A DNA stretch of 64,000 nucleotides from Planctomycetota bacterium (GTDB lineage Bacteria > Planctomycetota > Phycisphaerae > UBA1845). The notes under the pieces are model-generated. The model made no database searches. It saw nothing but the letters and a program-made list of their open reading frames with translations, and had not been told where the DNA came from. How positions within the stretch are numbered: the stretch's first letter is position 1; every line of letters starts with the position of its first letter. Positions 28,601-37,407 of the stretch are shown here, piece after piece. The DNA lies in contig JAJRPG010000079.1 of the NCBI GenBank assembly GCA_024280855.1, positions 49,477-113,476 of the forward strand. The letters are read 5' to 3'. A program made the translations under genes and the position numbers.

Positions 28601-29834
28601 CGAACCCTCTCTACCGCAGGTGCATTGGCCAGTAGTATCTCAGGAGACCGTTCTGCTGGAAGAAAACCAGCACCTACTTTTGCCGCGCATTTCTCAACAT
28701 CCCAAAGCGGACTGGTCTCGTTATTTCATTACTTCTCATAAAGAGGTTGTCGCGTATGATGCCACTAATGGAAAGCCATTATGGCGCTGGCTATTGCCCT
28801 CTGACGTCCCCGCCGAATTGGTTTTTTCCTCCCAGGAAATAGCCTTGTTTCTGACGGCTCAGACGCTGCACGCGCTGAATCCTGCCACCGGAAAGAAGCT
28901 ATGGGAATATGGCGCTCCTGCTGACAAGGAGGGGGCACCGGATCAGGACTGGGAAGCACAGAAAAACATTCGAACCGTCACGATTTCAAACTCCGCCGTG
29001 GTTGTCGCTGGAGACAGGCTGGGCGTTACTTGCCTGGAAGCGGACACCGGCAAAGTTCGCTGGCAGCATGAAAAATGGCAGGGGCCTCGGGGCATCATGC
29101 GCATCGTGGAACCTTGGCTGGTATATCATTTTGCCGAAGATGGCGGAACATTTTGTCGAATTATCAATACTGAAACCGGCGAGCAGGTGCGTGATCTTCT
29201 GATGGATGACCCCAGGTCGCTGGAGACCATTTTCCTAACCCTTGATGCCCGATTGATTACTGTCACCGCGCAGTCACTGTCTGCTTATGATATAGAAACA
29301 GGTGTGCGCATCTGGCGACATGCCATCAAAGGGCTGCTGCGTCGGTCATCACTTTTTGTAGATTTCGATGCCATATATTTTACCGAAGATGGCCGGCGCG
29401 TACGAAAGCTGAATGTAGAAAATGGCCGAACAGTCTGGCAGTCAGACGCATTATGTCGTCGTCCCGAAGACGATATGCGTATCGACCGGCAAGGGGCCAG
29501 CGTGATAGCGCACACTTCTTCCAGTGTTGCAGCCGTCGACGAAGTGAATGGGCTGACCTTATGGGAGGGCGTTGCGCCGGACGACACGAACTTCATCTCT
29601 CGTGGCATGGTAGCCGGCCATTTTCTAGCCCTGCATTATTCAAAAAGCGAGAACGAAGAGGCTGTATCGCAGGTGTTTTTATACGATTTGCGACACGCCA
29701 GCGGATTACTGCGCGGGACAGTAGATGTTGGCGATGTTGGAAAAGCCGCGTCTCTGCTAGTCGTTGACGATGGCTTTCTAATTCAATCGAAGAAAAACCT
29801 CATGCGTTGGTCTGGCGATTCTACGGCAAATTAA
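25617..29834 (+). CDS. Giant exported PQQ-repeat beta-propeller protein with central TPR-like region
   Basis: About 1405 residues. A signal-like segment (MRRAASRYTKGLVFALFS) leads to a helical region with TPR-like character (about 60-230). A first set of PQQ-like blades follows (VAWRRATDDL, GIICLDAATGKLIWSL, GRVRWLRTYD-type strands, YDARTGHLLHRV). A long helical TPR-like stretch lies near the middle (LELAEVAMRNGEATEAYAAI to LPHAYRWLTKGVREFP). A second propeller closes the protein (VVAYDATNGKPLWRW, ALNPATGKKLWEYG, CLEADTGKVRWQHEK, YDIETGVRIWRH). BamB-like or scaffold roles are possible; no dehydrogenase active site is seen. The frame is open back to 25557 inside mtnP. GTG codons at 25575 and 25581 are alternative starts. 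I chose the ATG at 25617 because of GGA upstream and the signal peptide. Confidence 0.75.
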   Translation: MRRAASRYTKGLVFALFSVARCGDVAIGQDAVDVNIDNVNVHDVYLNDSFEVADAIAQARRFSRAERWTDAASLLQRMSDVHSHMLVREDGGRYVGVRHRLNQIIAHWPKVGLQAYRALYEKELQQRLSDLGDRRDLDALLELFERFFCAEGAPSLADTIGQVAFEAGDFALATRVYKTVIDAHPDRERIKGHYEAMLFLLEQWQGHAEREVPERLAKIKISWRGEPRTLESVVASLEPMSLGMASSQVGWPIFGGSNQRNSIGNSDVDELGLLWQFAMPGSPDSVEDRRTMHITMDDGDSQARMLSIQPVVSGDLIIIQKQREIVALYRRTGAVAWRRATDDLDQSLADDLEEQPPALYSPTVSGDRVFVSLPGEIASYYGYESPSTPPGIICLDAATGKLIWSLTRESAGAVLEEIVFDTSPLVREGSVYVVGRRRRSFGFEDCYLLRIRAHDGTLIHKTHLGSASTGSFGSRRATLSMAAVDGDTVYVCTNLGTIAAVAARTGSVRWLRTYDRTSTADAQPWGGQSQMISPWGYNPVMLHDSQLLILPTDASHLFVYDARTGHLLHRVPREEMLGVQSVFGIKDGLLCSAGDKVGCYDLVAGKIRWSTDLPESSSIYGRGMWVDNELMVPTTVGVSRFDVSTGARRDTILEKNLRMGNILALTDEVYVAGPWQVSAYVRRSQLWRSLRTRMADAPTDPVPALELAEVAMRNGEATEAYAAIGEAVRRANAAQETLDGVVRRRIYENVMAYVRANTNKAAIELDKLDELFDYASDTAPSGPAQVAYRLLFAARYKKLEKPQEALRLYQQILRDRTLREEPVTSKVQPVNRNEKANSQDQTSGALAAERIDALLRQFGDSIYARYESEARRWLESGKAGKDLGRLEMVVRTFPNSQTAPLAMLAQAELLLAKASPARAAAILSAAYYRYPNRIDKVTIIRRTADAYESAGRLPHAYRWLTKGVREFPAAHFDNDGTSVSFADYRSRLSHVRKEIEPSLPQVHWPVVSQETVLLEENQHLLLPRISQHPKADWSRYFITSHKEVVAYDATNGKPLWRWLLPSDVPAELVFSSQEIALFLTAQTLHALNPATGKKLWEYGAPADKEGAPDQDWEAQKNIRTVTISNSAVVVAGDRLGVTCLEADTGKVRWQHEKWQGPRGIMRIVEPWLVYHFAEDGGTFCRIINTETGEQVRDLLMDDPRSLETIFLTLDARLITVTAQSLSAYDIETGVRIWRHAIKGLLRRSSLFVDFDAIYFTEDGRRVRKLNVENGRTVWQSDALCRRPEDDMRIDRQGASVIAHTSSSVAAVDEVNGLTLWEGVAPDDTNFISRGMVAGHFLALHYSKSENEEAVSQVFLYDLRHASGLLRGTVDVGDVGKAASLLVVDDGFLIQSKKNLMRWSGDSTAN

Positions 29835-29837
29835 GCC

Positions 29838-29863
29838 GTCATTCCCGCCTGCACGGGAATGAC
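29838..29863. repeat. REP-like hairpin between convergent genes
   Basis: GTCATTCCCG and CGGGAATGAC form a perfect 10-bp stem around CCTGCA. It is the same family as the units at 21730 and 37279. It starts 4 bases after the PQQ-gene stop and ends 18 bases before the mutM 3' end, so it may also work as a terminator in both directions. Confidence 0.75.
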
Positions 29864-29881
29864 AAAAACTTGACGCTTGCA

Positions 29882-30715
29882 TTAAACTTTGGGGACTGAC
29901 TTATTCTGGCAATTAGGGCAAACAAACGACGAGCGCCCGGCTACTTGCAACCTTTCGATCATAGTGCCACAGTTGCGGCATGGCCTATCTTCTCGATCAT
30001 AAACCTTGTGTTGATGTTGATAACCACCAGAAGAGCCATCCGGTCTGCGATAATCGGACAAAGTGGACCCACGAAGCTCAATGGCTTTGTTAAGAATCCG
30101 TTTGATATGTCGTAACAACTGCCCGGCTATTTTTTTATCTAGTGAGTCTGATTTTATAGTGGGATGAATCCCCGCAGCGTGCAAAGCCTCGTCGCAGTAG
30201 ATATTACCAATCCCGGCTATGGCGGACTGGTCGAGCAGCAGGGCTTTGATTTGACGATTGCGTTGTAACAAATCAAAAAAGTCTGTCGGTTTCAACGGCA
30301 ATGGCTCAGGCCCAAGCTTCCCCAATCGCGGGCCAAGGTGTTTATCCACTGCGGGCAATAGCCAAACCCCGCCGAAGCGGCGCGGGTCACGAAATCGAAG
30401 CTCGCAATCATAGTCGACAAACGCCATGCGCAGATGTGTATGTTTTTCAATGACTGATTTCGGTGAAACTACGTCCAGCCGACCCGTCATGCCGAGGTGG
30501 ATGACCAATTCAGTCGGCTCGTCCAAGACCATGACAATACGCTTAGCCCGACGATAAATTCGGGAGATAGTTTGACGAGGCAAAAATTTTGACAACGGCG
30601 CGGGATAGCCATGAATGACATCCTTGCGATGAACCACGACCTTCGAGACGGTAAGCCCAGTCAGCGACGCACTCAACGCCCGAACAATCGTCTCAACCTC
30701 TGGTAATTCGGGCAT
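29882..30715 (-). CDS. mutM: Formamidopyrimidine-DNA glycosylase
   Basis: Base-excision repair glycosylase/AP lyase that removes 8-oxoguanine and formamidopyrimidines. It has 277 residues. MPELPEVETIVR carries the catalytic Pro1 and Glu2 (after Met removal). RRAKRIVMVL holds the conserved Lys of the active site, and HLGMTGRL follows. IAGIGNIYCDEALHAAGIHP is the helix-two-turn-helix. GSTLSDYR and the C-terminal zinc finger (CRNCGTMIERLQVAGRSSF then CPNC) separate MutM from endonuclease VIII. It is divergent from the POT transporter gene. Confidence 0.96.
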   Translation of the reverse strand: MPELPEVETIVRALSASLTGLTVSKVVVHRKDVIHGYPAPLSKFLPRQTISRIYRRAKRIVMVLDEPTELVIHLGMTGRLDVVSPKSVIEKHTHLRMAFVDYDCELRFRDPRRFGGVWLLPAVDKHLGPRLGKLGPEPLPLKPTDFFDLLQRNRQIKALLLDQSAIAGIGNIYCDEALHAAGIHPTIKSDSLDKKIAGQLLRHIKRILNKAIELRGSTLSDYRRPDGSSGGYQHQHKVYDREDRPCRNCGTMIERLQVAGRSSFVCPNCQNKSVPKV

Positions 30716-31040
30716 AGGTTAGCCTCATCCCCTTGTTAGATGCTTCGTGAAAAACGAAATACACCTTGATAATATGGTCCGGCTGACATGGGGCAATGAT
30801 GGCTGCTGCGAATCGTAGAAAAAAGTCAAAATGGGGGAATAACGCAAAACATCAAGCCGCTTTTACCAAATGAAGACCGGCTGGCTCGTTTTGGAAGTTT
30901 TCGCTATGCTAATCGGGTGTTCGGGTTCGGCGCTGTCGGGAAAGCCCATAGCTATTTGAATCCCCTAATTTGGTATCACGGGTAGCCTCACCAATCGCGG
31001 TGAATCCGTAGGCTAACGCAACCGCACGGAGAACGATCAA
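30716..31040. other. 325-base divergent intergenic region with a leader hairpin
   Basis: No gene or convincing promoter is visible. A two-part hairpin lies at 30983-31015: TAGCC/GGCTA outside and TCACC/GGTGA inside, with loop AATCGC and a 7-base bulge. It ends about 25 bases before the POT transporter start and may be a 5' leader structure. Confidence 0.35.
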
Positions 31041-32531
31041 GTGAATGTAGAAGCCGAAAAAACAATCATGGGCCATCCCAGGGCACTGTTCGTCTTGTTC
31101 TTCGCTGAAATGTGGGAGCGATTTAGTTACTACGGCATGAGAGCATTGCTTGTGTTGTACATGACAAAAGCTATGTCCTACGACGACCACCTCGCACACG
31201 GGACTTACGGTGCGTACATCGGATTCGTTTATGCGACTCCTATCATCGGCGGCGCTCTAGCTGACCGTTTTCTAGGTGCGAGAAAAGCCATCGTATTAGG
31301 CGGCGTACTCATGGCCGCCGGTCATTTCGTCATGGCTATTGAACAACCATTTTTCTTTTACTTAGCCATGGGAATGATTATTGCCGGCAACGGGTTTTTC
31401 AAACCGAACGTATCAACTATGGTCGGCTCCATTTATGAAAAAGATGACCCAAGGCGTGACAGTGCGTTTACCATTTTCTATATGGGCATCAATGTTGGTG
31501 CTTTCTTTGCACCATTAGCCTGTGGACTGGTGGGTGAAACATATGGTTGGGTATATGGTTTTGGCCTCGCTGGTATCGGAATGGTGATTGGACTGTTGAC
31601 ATTCTTGAAATGGCAACATCTCCTCGGCCCGCACGGATTGCCACCCAGGCCTGAAGCACTTTGGGAGAAAAGCAAAGTTGGGTTGCCAAAAACGCTATTA
31701 TTGTGGATAGCCATCGCAGCTTTCGTTCCTTTCGCCGCCTATTTGCTTAAGCATCCTGACTTTGTGCAAGCTGGCGTCTACATTTTAGGCCCACTAACGA
31801 TTATGTATGTGACCTACGAAGCCATGCGATGCACGCCGCTCGAACGTGGCCGGTTATTCGTGTTATTGATATTGATTACATTCTCAATCACCTTTTGGGC
31901 ATGTTTTGAGCAAGCAGGTAGTTCATTTACTTTGTTTGCAGATCGTCATATGGATCGACATGTTTTCGGATACGAAATTCCGGCTTCGGCGCTACAAGCT
32001 GTGAATCCTGGGTTCATATTGATATTTGGTTTTATTTTCTCCTATGCGTGGACTGCATTGGGTAGAGCCCATAGAGATCCTTCTTCGCCAATTAAATTTT
32101 CGTTAGGTCTCATTCAACTCGGATTAGGTTTTGTTGCGATGGTTATCGCGGCTCAAGGTGCGAAAGACGGATCGCTAGCCTCGATTTGGTGGATGATTCT
32201 AGCATATATGTTGCACACCACTGGCGAGCTTTGCTTGTCCCCGGTTGGTCTATCAACCATAACACGTATGTCTCCACCTCGATTGGTTGGTTTGATGATG
32301 GGCGTATGGTTCTTGTCCAATGCTTTTGCAGGCGTGTTATCCGGGGTAATCGCGGGAATGACTGGCGGCGATGCGGGCTATGAAAAGGTTTACATGATGG
32401 TGGTCTACTGTGCCATCGGCGTAGGCGTAGCCTTGTTCATACTCACGCCATTTTTAAATAGACTAGGCCCAGACCCAAAAATGATCGCCCAGAAAGCGGC
32501 CAGAGAAAGGCATACTGACACAACGTATTAA
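31041..32531 (+). CDS. POT/PTR-family proton-dependent peptide transporter
   Basis: Takes up di- and tripeptides with protons. The protein has 496 residues and about 12-14 membrane helices. The family signature ExxERFxYYG appears as EMWERFSYYGMRALLVLYM near residue 23. IGGALADRFLGARKAIVLGG and GNGFFKPNVSTMVG (PTR2 signature region) and FYMGINVGAFFAPL follow. The second half holds WACFEQAGSSFTLFADRH (ExxE/QAG motif) and HTTGELCLSPVGLSTITRM. GGAG lies 9 bases before the GTG start at 31041; an ATG nine codons later is the alternative. It stands alone. Confidence 0.92.
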   Translation: MNVEAEKTIMGHPRALFVLFFAEMWERFSYYGMRALLVLYMTKAMSYDDHLAHGTYGAYIGFVYATPIIGGALADRFLGARKAIVLGGVLMAAGHFVMAIEQPFFFYLAMGMIIAGNGFFKPNVSTMVGSIYEKDDPRRDSAFTIFYMGINVGAFFAPLACGLVGETYGWVYGFGLAGIGMVIGLLTFLKWQHLLGPHGLPPRPEALWEKSKVGLPKTLLLWIAIAAFVPFAAYLLKHPDFVQAGVYILGPLTIMYVTYEAMRCTPLERGRLFVLLILITFSITFWACFEQAGSSFTLFADRHMDRHVFGYEIPASALQAVNPGFILIFGFIFSYAWTALGRAHRDPSSPIKFSLGLIQLGLGFVAMVIAAQGAKDGSLASIWWMILAYMLHTTGELCLSPVGLSTITRMSPPRLVGLMMGVWFLSNAFAGVLSGVIAGMTGGDAGYEKVYMMVVYCAIGVGVALFILTPFLNRLGPDPKMIAQKAARERHTDTTY

Positions 32532-32545
32532 TGTACACGCAATAT

Positions 32546-32587
32546 GGCTGGTCAATCTTTTGCCCAAGGGCATGAGATTGGCTAGCC
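32546..32587. terminator. Large imperfect hairpin, candidate bidirectional terminator
   Basis: Two 20-base arms (GGCTGGTCAATC... and ...GATTGGCTAGCC) pair at 16 of 20 positions, with further G-U pairs, around AA. It lies between the convergent POT and MBOAT-like genes. There is no T tract. Confidence 0.45.
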
Positions 32588-32643
32588 TTGACTTGCGGTC
32601 CTAACTCATAGAATCGAATAACTTACCAACGCTACTGGCTTCA

Positions 32644-33579
32644 TTAAGGGCGAACAGCACTAAAAGTCTCGTACCACTTCAAAACTGTGTTGACGCTGGA
32701 AAAGAACAGTACGCTGGTCGTAATGTTGAATGTGATCGTTAATAATACAGCTATCACCGCAGTAAAACCTTTCGGTCGCAGTCGCCAAGTAAAGACAACC
32801 GCTATGCCCTGAATCACAAAAAAAGTGAATACGGCCCCAGCCATTTGACTTCCCATAGCCAGTAACAAATAGGCGTGTAGCAACCCGTTGGCCAGGAACA
32901 CTGCGCCTATCCGAGCCGAAAGAGGAAGCAAAGTTAGACGCGCATACACATCTTCTCTTAAAAATCGTCCGGCATCACGATTGTATCTTCGCCAGAATTC
33001 TGCGGGTGTGCGTGCGAGAAAAGGGTGACGGCTAAAGAGCATATACGCGCCACCGGAGCAGCCAAGCAACCCATTGGCTAATACGAATCCCCCATCGAAT
33101 ACGGCGAGGTACGCACCGACTAGCTTGATGGTATGCTCAAACCAGAATGAGGATATTTCCCAATTAGTGTTGAACGCCCAATATAGCAAGGCGCTGCCTA
33201 CTCCGATTTGCACCACCCCGCGTAAACAAAGAAATCTATTTCTACGCTGAGAGAGTTGCGGATCAAGAAGATGCTTTCGATAACAAAGAACGAATGTGTT
33301 TGCTAAATAGAATATCCAACAGCGAAAAGTACGCTTGCTCCACACCTCAGGCGCGATGGCTGCGTCGAGTAGCTTCGGGGCTAAGATAGCACAACACACA
33401 AGCGTTGTGATGGCACGATAGACAATGTTGGTACCAGAAAACCACGGTAGCGCAAAAAGGACAAGACACATCCCCCATGTCATAAGCCGCAAATTCCTCA
33501 GTGGTTTATGACGCACAATCCACCAAGAAGTTGAGCAGGCTATGGCAAATAACAGCGGTACAATATCGAATATGCCCAT
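32644..33579 (-). CDS. Membrane protein resembling wax-synthase/MBOAT acyltransferases
   Basis: A 311-residue integral membrane protein with about eight helices. RTPAEFWRRYNRDAGRFL in the middle and ANGLLHAYLLL further on resemble the two conserved blocks of MBOAT/wax-synthase O-acyltransferases, where the His is catalytic. Length is shorter than most MBOAT proteins (often 400 or more), as in bacterial wax-synthase-like proteins. Substrate is unknown: a lipid, sugar or protein could be acylated. It has no operon partner. The homology is weak by eye, so a general integral-membrane protein remains possible. Confidence 0.5.
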   Translation of the reverse strand: MGIFDIVPLLFAIACSTSWWIVRHKPLRNLRLMTWGMCLVLFALPWFSGTNIVYRAITTLVCCAILAPKLLDAAIAPEVWSKRTFRCWIFYLANTFVLCYRKHLLDPQLSQRRNRFLCLRGVVQIGVGSALLYWAFNTNWEISSFWFEHTIKLVGAYLAVFDGGFVLANGLLGCSGGAYMLFSRHPFLARTPAEFWRRYNRDAGRFLREDVYARLTLLPLSARIGAVFLANGLLHAYLLLAMGSQMAGAVFTFFVIQGIAVVFTWRLRPKGFTAVIAVLLTITFNITTSVLFFSSVNTVLKWYETFSAVRP

Positions 33580-33669
33580 CGGCTTCAGCTTAGCATGGCC
33601 AACCGGTTACTTAAAGGCCACCTTAAAGCAGTACGATCTGGACATGCAAAATACAGGTTGCCGTGATTA

Positions 33670-36318
33670 TCAATGCTTATCATCCTGAGAATCGTCGTCG
33701 GTATTTGGACCTTCCTCGGCTTGACTACTGTTTTCGTCTTCATCATCGTGGCGAGGGTCTATCGGCTCACGCAACCTTCGTAGGGTCGTCTGTCGTTCGA
33801 GTTCTTCCAAGGACAGAGGCTCCATCGAATCAAGCGAAGACTGGTCATCTGATTCTGCGGCTGGTGATGAAGTTTGATCCTCTTCAGTGGAAGCTTCCTC
33901 GTCTTCAATCTCCGGCGATGCAGGCTCTATGGCATCCTCAACAGAATCCTCGCCTGCAGAATCTTCTGGTTCATCGACAAGCGTTTCATCCTCCTCAGCC
34001 TCGCTACTTATCAACGGCTCTGGAGGCCCAAAGTCGCCGGCAGAAGGTGGCAACCCTGCGCCGAGGGCAGGTTTTTCATCTTCTTGTTCGACTGGTGCAG
34101 GCTCAGTTTGCTCGATAACCTCGTCCATTTGGGGCGGTGTAGGCGCCTCTTCCTTTTTTTCGGAAGGTGACTGCGTAACCTTTTGTTTCAATGACGGCCC
34201 AGCCCATTTCGATTGGTCATCGACGGGTGTCGGAGACACGTCACTTGGCGCTGGTTCATCTGGTGTTGGCGGATCAACCGGCGGATGTGTAGGCTTAGCT
34301 GTAATCTTCGCTTCTATTGGATCAACCGGCATTTTCGGCAACGGCGTAGGCGTTGGAGGCAGCGCAACTGTAGGCCGCTTCCTCGCACACCACCATAGCC
34401 AAACCACGAGGGCCGCGAACGGAACCATGGGCAACGCATCCCACCAAGCTTCGGATAATCCCCAGCGTAATGGTATCGCGTCAATTTTACTCCATACCCA
34501 CGGCACGAAATGTACTGGTGTGACTGGTTCCTCCGCACCATAGAGCGGGTTTTCCCAACGCGGACTTCCCCACAACCAACTAATGAGCGCTGCGAATGCT
34601 GCGAGCAACACTCCCATCACGCCCTTACCTGCAACCAACCCCGAAGCCGTAAGAACCCCAAGATCATTATCATTCTTAGTGGCCTTTTTCTTTCTGTTGA
34701 CCAACCAAGACACGATGCCGCCTACCATAATTGGCGTCGATACGCCCAGCGGCAAATACATGCCCACGGCAAAAGGCAGCGCAGGCAAGCCCAGCATTTC
34801 AACAATGACAGCTACCGCGCCGCCGATCATAATAAGCGTCCACGGTACGTTTCCACCAAGCACCCCTTCGACCAAAATTTTCATGATGTTGGCCTGAGGT
34901 GCGAGCAGCGGGTGCGGGTGATTCGCATCCTGAACAAATCCCTGAGTATTGTTGAGTAATAAAATCACGCCAGAGACCGCGATCACAGCGGTTAGTACCC
35001 CGATCATTTCACCCATTTGTTGCTTGTAAGGTGTAGCCTTAACTAGAAAGCCAGTTTTCAAGTCCTGCGACGTATCGCCAGCGACGCTAATGGCTATGCA
35101 AACAATTGCCCCGACAGACATGCAAGTTACTTTGAGTTCCATCAAGTCAATCGTACTTGGATCGAGCGCTTGATCGAGTACAAAATACTTAAATACCAGT
35201 GCAGTACCCAAAAGCGTCGCAATAGTCATGCCGGATATCGGGTTAGATGATTGCCCGACAATCCCCACCAGCCTGGACGAAACAGTCACAAAGAAAAATG
35301 TAAATATGATCACTGCGATTGCGCCAACATGATTCAAGCCGACTTGGTCAAACTCCCACATGGCGTATCCCAGGCCAGCGATAATGAGCAGGATTAAACT
35401 AAACGGTAAATCTTTTTCCGTGCGTGCGCGCTTGCGTTTGCCTGTGCCAAAAATCCCGGTAGCCACATGCCAGAGTGACGCGAAAATGGTGGGGAAGCTT
35501 TTGAACAATGAAATAAGGCCACCAATCGCCACCGCACCCGCACCGATATAGCGGATGTAGGATTTATGGATATCTGTGGGCGACATATTAGAAATAATTG
35601 TCTTGATTTCCGGGTAGATGGGCGTCGTCGCATCAGCCCCGAAAAAACCGATCGAAGGGATCAAAACGAATGAGGACAATATTGCGCCCGCAAGCATAAA
35701 AGCGGCAATGCGCGCACCAAGGATGTAGCCTATGCCCAGTAGGGCAGGCGACGAATCTAGCTGGAATTCTGTACGAAAACGTTTGATCGACGCACGACCG
35801 GATTCATTAAAAAAACCCAGGCCATTGATTAGGTAATACACCGCGCCGACAATCGCACCCCAGATAACAGCCGATGCTGACCCGCCACCTCGTTCACCAG
35901 ATTCCAAAACCTGCGCACAAGCTACGCCTTCTGGATAGGGCAGATTCCCGTGTTCCTTGACAATAAGAACCTGCCGCAATGGAACCATAAAGCAAACGCC
36001 CAGTAGCCCGCCGATGCTTCCCCAGATAACCATATCCAGGTACATCACATTCTGTTCCATGATGAAAAGTGCGGGGATAGTAAAGATCATCCCAGCCGCG
36101 ACGCTCTCGCCAGCAGAGCCGATGGTCTGAACCATGTTGCTTTCAAGGATTGATTTGCGTTTGAGCAGCGTGCGCATAATCAGCAGCGACATGACAGCCG
36201 CCGGAATTGATGCACTAATGGTCATGCCGACTTTTAGACCAATGAAAACATTGGCGGCCGCTAAAAGTGCGCCGATGAGAACGCCTAGAATAATCGCGGG
36301 GAACGAAAACTCGCGCAT
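33670..36318 (-). CDS. OPT-family oligopeptide transporter with long acidic C-terminal tail
   Basis: Predicted secondary transporter for oligopeptides or metal chelates. It has 882 residues. About 16 helices fill residues 1-645. The family blocks [38 protein letters not shown] and [18 protein letters not shown] are conserved. [15 protein letters not shown] and [14 protein letters not shown] are also typical of bacterial OPT members. From about residue 645 a cytoplasmic tail of roughly 240 residues is rich in Pro, then Glu/Asp/Ser, ending in a run of acidic residues; this is not part of the family. The ATG at 36316-36318 has AGGAAGG upstream. No operon partner. Confidence 0.88.
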   Translation of the reverse strand: MREFSFPAIILGVLIGALLAAANVFIGLKVGMTISASIPAAVMSLLIMRTLLKRKSILESNMVQTIGSAGESVAAGMIFTIPALFIMEQNVMYLDMVIWGSIGGLLGVCFMVPLRQVLIVKEHGNLPYPEGVACAQVLESGERGGGSASAVIWGAIVGAVYYLINGLGFFNESGRASIKRFRTEFQLDSSPALLGIGYILGARIAAFMLAGAILSSFVLIPSIGFFGADATTPIYPEIKTIISNMSPTDIHKSYIRYIGAGAVAIGGLISLFKSFPTIFASLWHVATGIFGTGKRKRARTEKDLPFSLILLIIAGLGYAMWEFDQVGLNHVGAIAVIIFTFFFVTVSSRLVGIVGQSSNPISGMTIATLLGTALVFKYFVLDQALDPSTIDLMELKVTCMSVGAIVCIAISVAGDTSQDLKTGFLVKATPYKQQMGEMIGVLTAVIAVSGVILLLNNTQGFVQDANHPHPLLAPQANIMKILVEGVLGGNVPWTLIMIGGAVAVIVEMLGLPALPFAVGMYLPLGVSTPIMVGGIVSWLVNRKKKATKNDNDLGVLTASGLVAGKGVMGVLLAAFAALISWLWGSPRWENPLYGAEEPVTPVHFVPWVWSKIDAIPLRWGLSEAWWDALPMVPFAALVVWLWWCARKRPTVALPPTPTPLPKMPVDPIEAKITAKPTHPPVDPPTPDEPAPSDVSPTPVDDQSKWAGPSLKQKVTQSPSEKKEEAPTPPQMDEVIEQTEPAPVEQEDEKPALGAGLPPSAGDFGPPEPLISSEAEEDETLVDEPEDSAGEDSVEDAIEPASPEIEDEEASTEEDQTSSPAAESDDQSSLDSMEPLSLEELERQTTLRRLREPIDPRHDDEDENSSQAEEGPNTDDDSQDDKH

Positions 36319-36469
36319 AATTGTACTCTACCTTCCTATCATGCTCGCCAGGACATCAAGCCATATCGCCGCCATGTAAAAGCGGCCAACATCTGAGGAT
36401 ACTATAAGATTTCCCTGATCGTTTGAACACTGTATCATACATGTTTGTACTGCAAAGGTTGCCCTGTAA

Positions 36470-37174
36470 ATGCAAGACCCGAAATCATCATCCTCATTAT
36501 TTAATTGGCGAAATGGCCAAGCATATTTCCGCGATTTGAAGGTAATTCACCGTGAAGTGCCTTTAGATGGTTTTTCGTTAAAGCTAGCCTGTCTATCTGA
36601 CGCATCTCAACTGCTCGATGAGCCGGATTTTGCACAAAAATTTATCGACGAAGATCGCGCGCCATATGGCGTCGAGCTTTGGCCTGCATCCAAAATACTC
36701 GCTAACGAGATTTTGTCCGGTGACATAGGCCCCGTCGGTGAGGCGTTAGAGATTGGCTGCGGACTAGGGCTTGTATCTCTTGCAGCGACCAAGGCGGGAT
36801 GGGCGGTCACAGCTACCGATTGCGACGAGCTTGCCCTGGATTTTTTACGATACAACGCCAAGCTCAACGAAATTTCTCTACACGACTGCGCTGTGCTGGA
36901 TTGGGACCATCCGCCGAGCGAAAAAAAATACCAACACATATGGGCCGCGGACGTTCTCTATCAACTCGTGGATCAAAAGCCCTTGCTGAAATGTTTACAG
37001 GTCATGCTCGAAGCAGGGGGCGTCGCGCTAATCGCAGACCCCAACCGAAGCGTAGCTGACCGCTTCCCGGATCACGCCCGTGAATTCGGCTTCGAGGTTC
37101 AGGTTACGACTCACACGACTGTTGATGACGATGACAAGAAAAAGCCAGGAAGAATCTTTCGATTAAACCATTGA
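36470..37174 (+). CDS. Class I SAM-dependent methyltransferase (METTL/lysine-methyltransferase-like)
   Basis: A 234-residue Rossmann-fold methyltransferase. The SAM loop is EALEIGCGLGLVSLAATKAG (about 89-108), followed by VTATDCDELALDFLRYN and the acidic motif IWAADVLYQ. APYGVELWPASKILANEIL before the loop is typical of the METTL21/ETFBKMT/Nnt1 group of protein methyltransferases, whose bacterial members are mostly uncharacterised. Substrate unknown, protein lysine most likely. The ATG has a weak ribosome-binding site. It is divergent from the OPT transporter gene and precedes REP-like repeats. Confidence 0.75.
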   Translation: MQDPKSSSSLFNWRNGQAYFRDLKVIHREVPLDGFSLKLACLSDASQLLDEPDFAQKFIDEDRAPYGVELWPASKILANEILSGDIGPVGEALEIGCGLGLVSLAATKAGWAVTATDCDELALDFLRYNAKLNEISLHDCAVLDWDHPPSEKKYQHIWAADVLYQLVDQKPLLKCLQVMLEAGGVALIADPNRSVADRFPDHAREFGFEVQVTTHTTVDDDDKKKPGRIFRLNH

Positions 37175-37226
37175 ACCACCTGTCAAACTCACGAATCCCA
37201 CCTTCGTACCCGCGCATCCCCCCCGT

Positions 37227-37303
37227 GTCATACCCGCGAAGGCGGGTATCCAGTCCTTAACTGTAATAACCCTTGCCTATATTCCCGCCTGCGCGGGACT
37301 GAC
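37227..37303. repeat. REP-like inverted pair (BIME-like), second locus
   Basis: GTCATACCCGCGAAGGCGGG (from 37227, ending CCAG at 37253) faces ATTCCCGCCTGCGCGGG (37281-37297, ending CTGAC at 37303). It has the same layout as the pair at 21683-21756 with about 25 bases between units. It lies in the 233-base gap between the methyltransferase and glycosyltransferase genes. Confidence 0.8.
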
Positions 37304-37407
37304 TTATAGCAAGATATCCCTCAAATTGACCGATAATAAGCGTAGTTGCCGTGCGCGATCGCTCCGCGCAGGCCTCTGGAGAGATCAGCGGTGTTGTTCT
37401 TTAAGTG

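Noticed and set aside
33887..34543. 218-codon Ser/Gly-rich frame on the plus strand
   Set aside because: Mirror of the acidic, Pro-rich tail of the OPT transporter; no start signal or recognisable domain.
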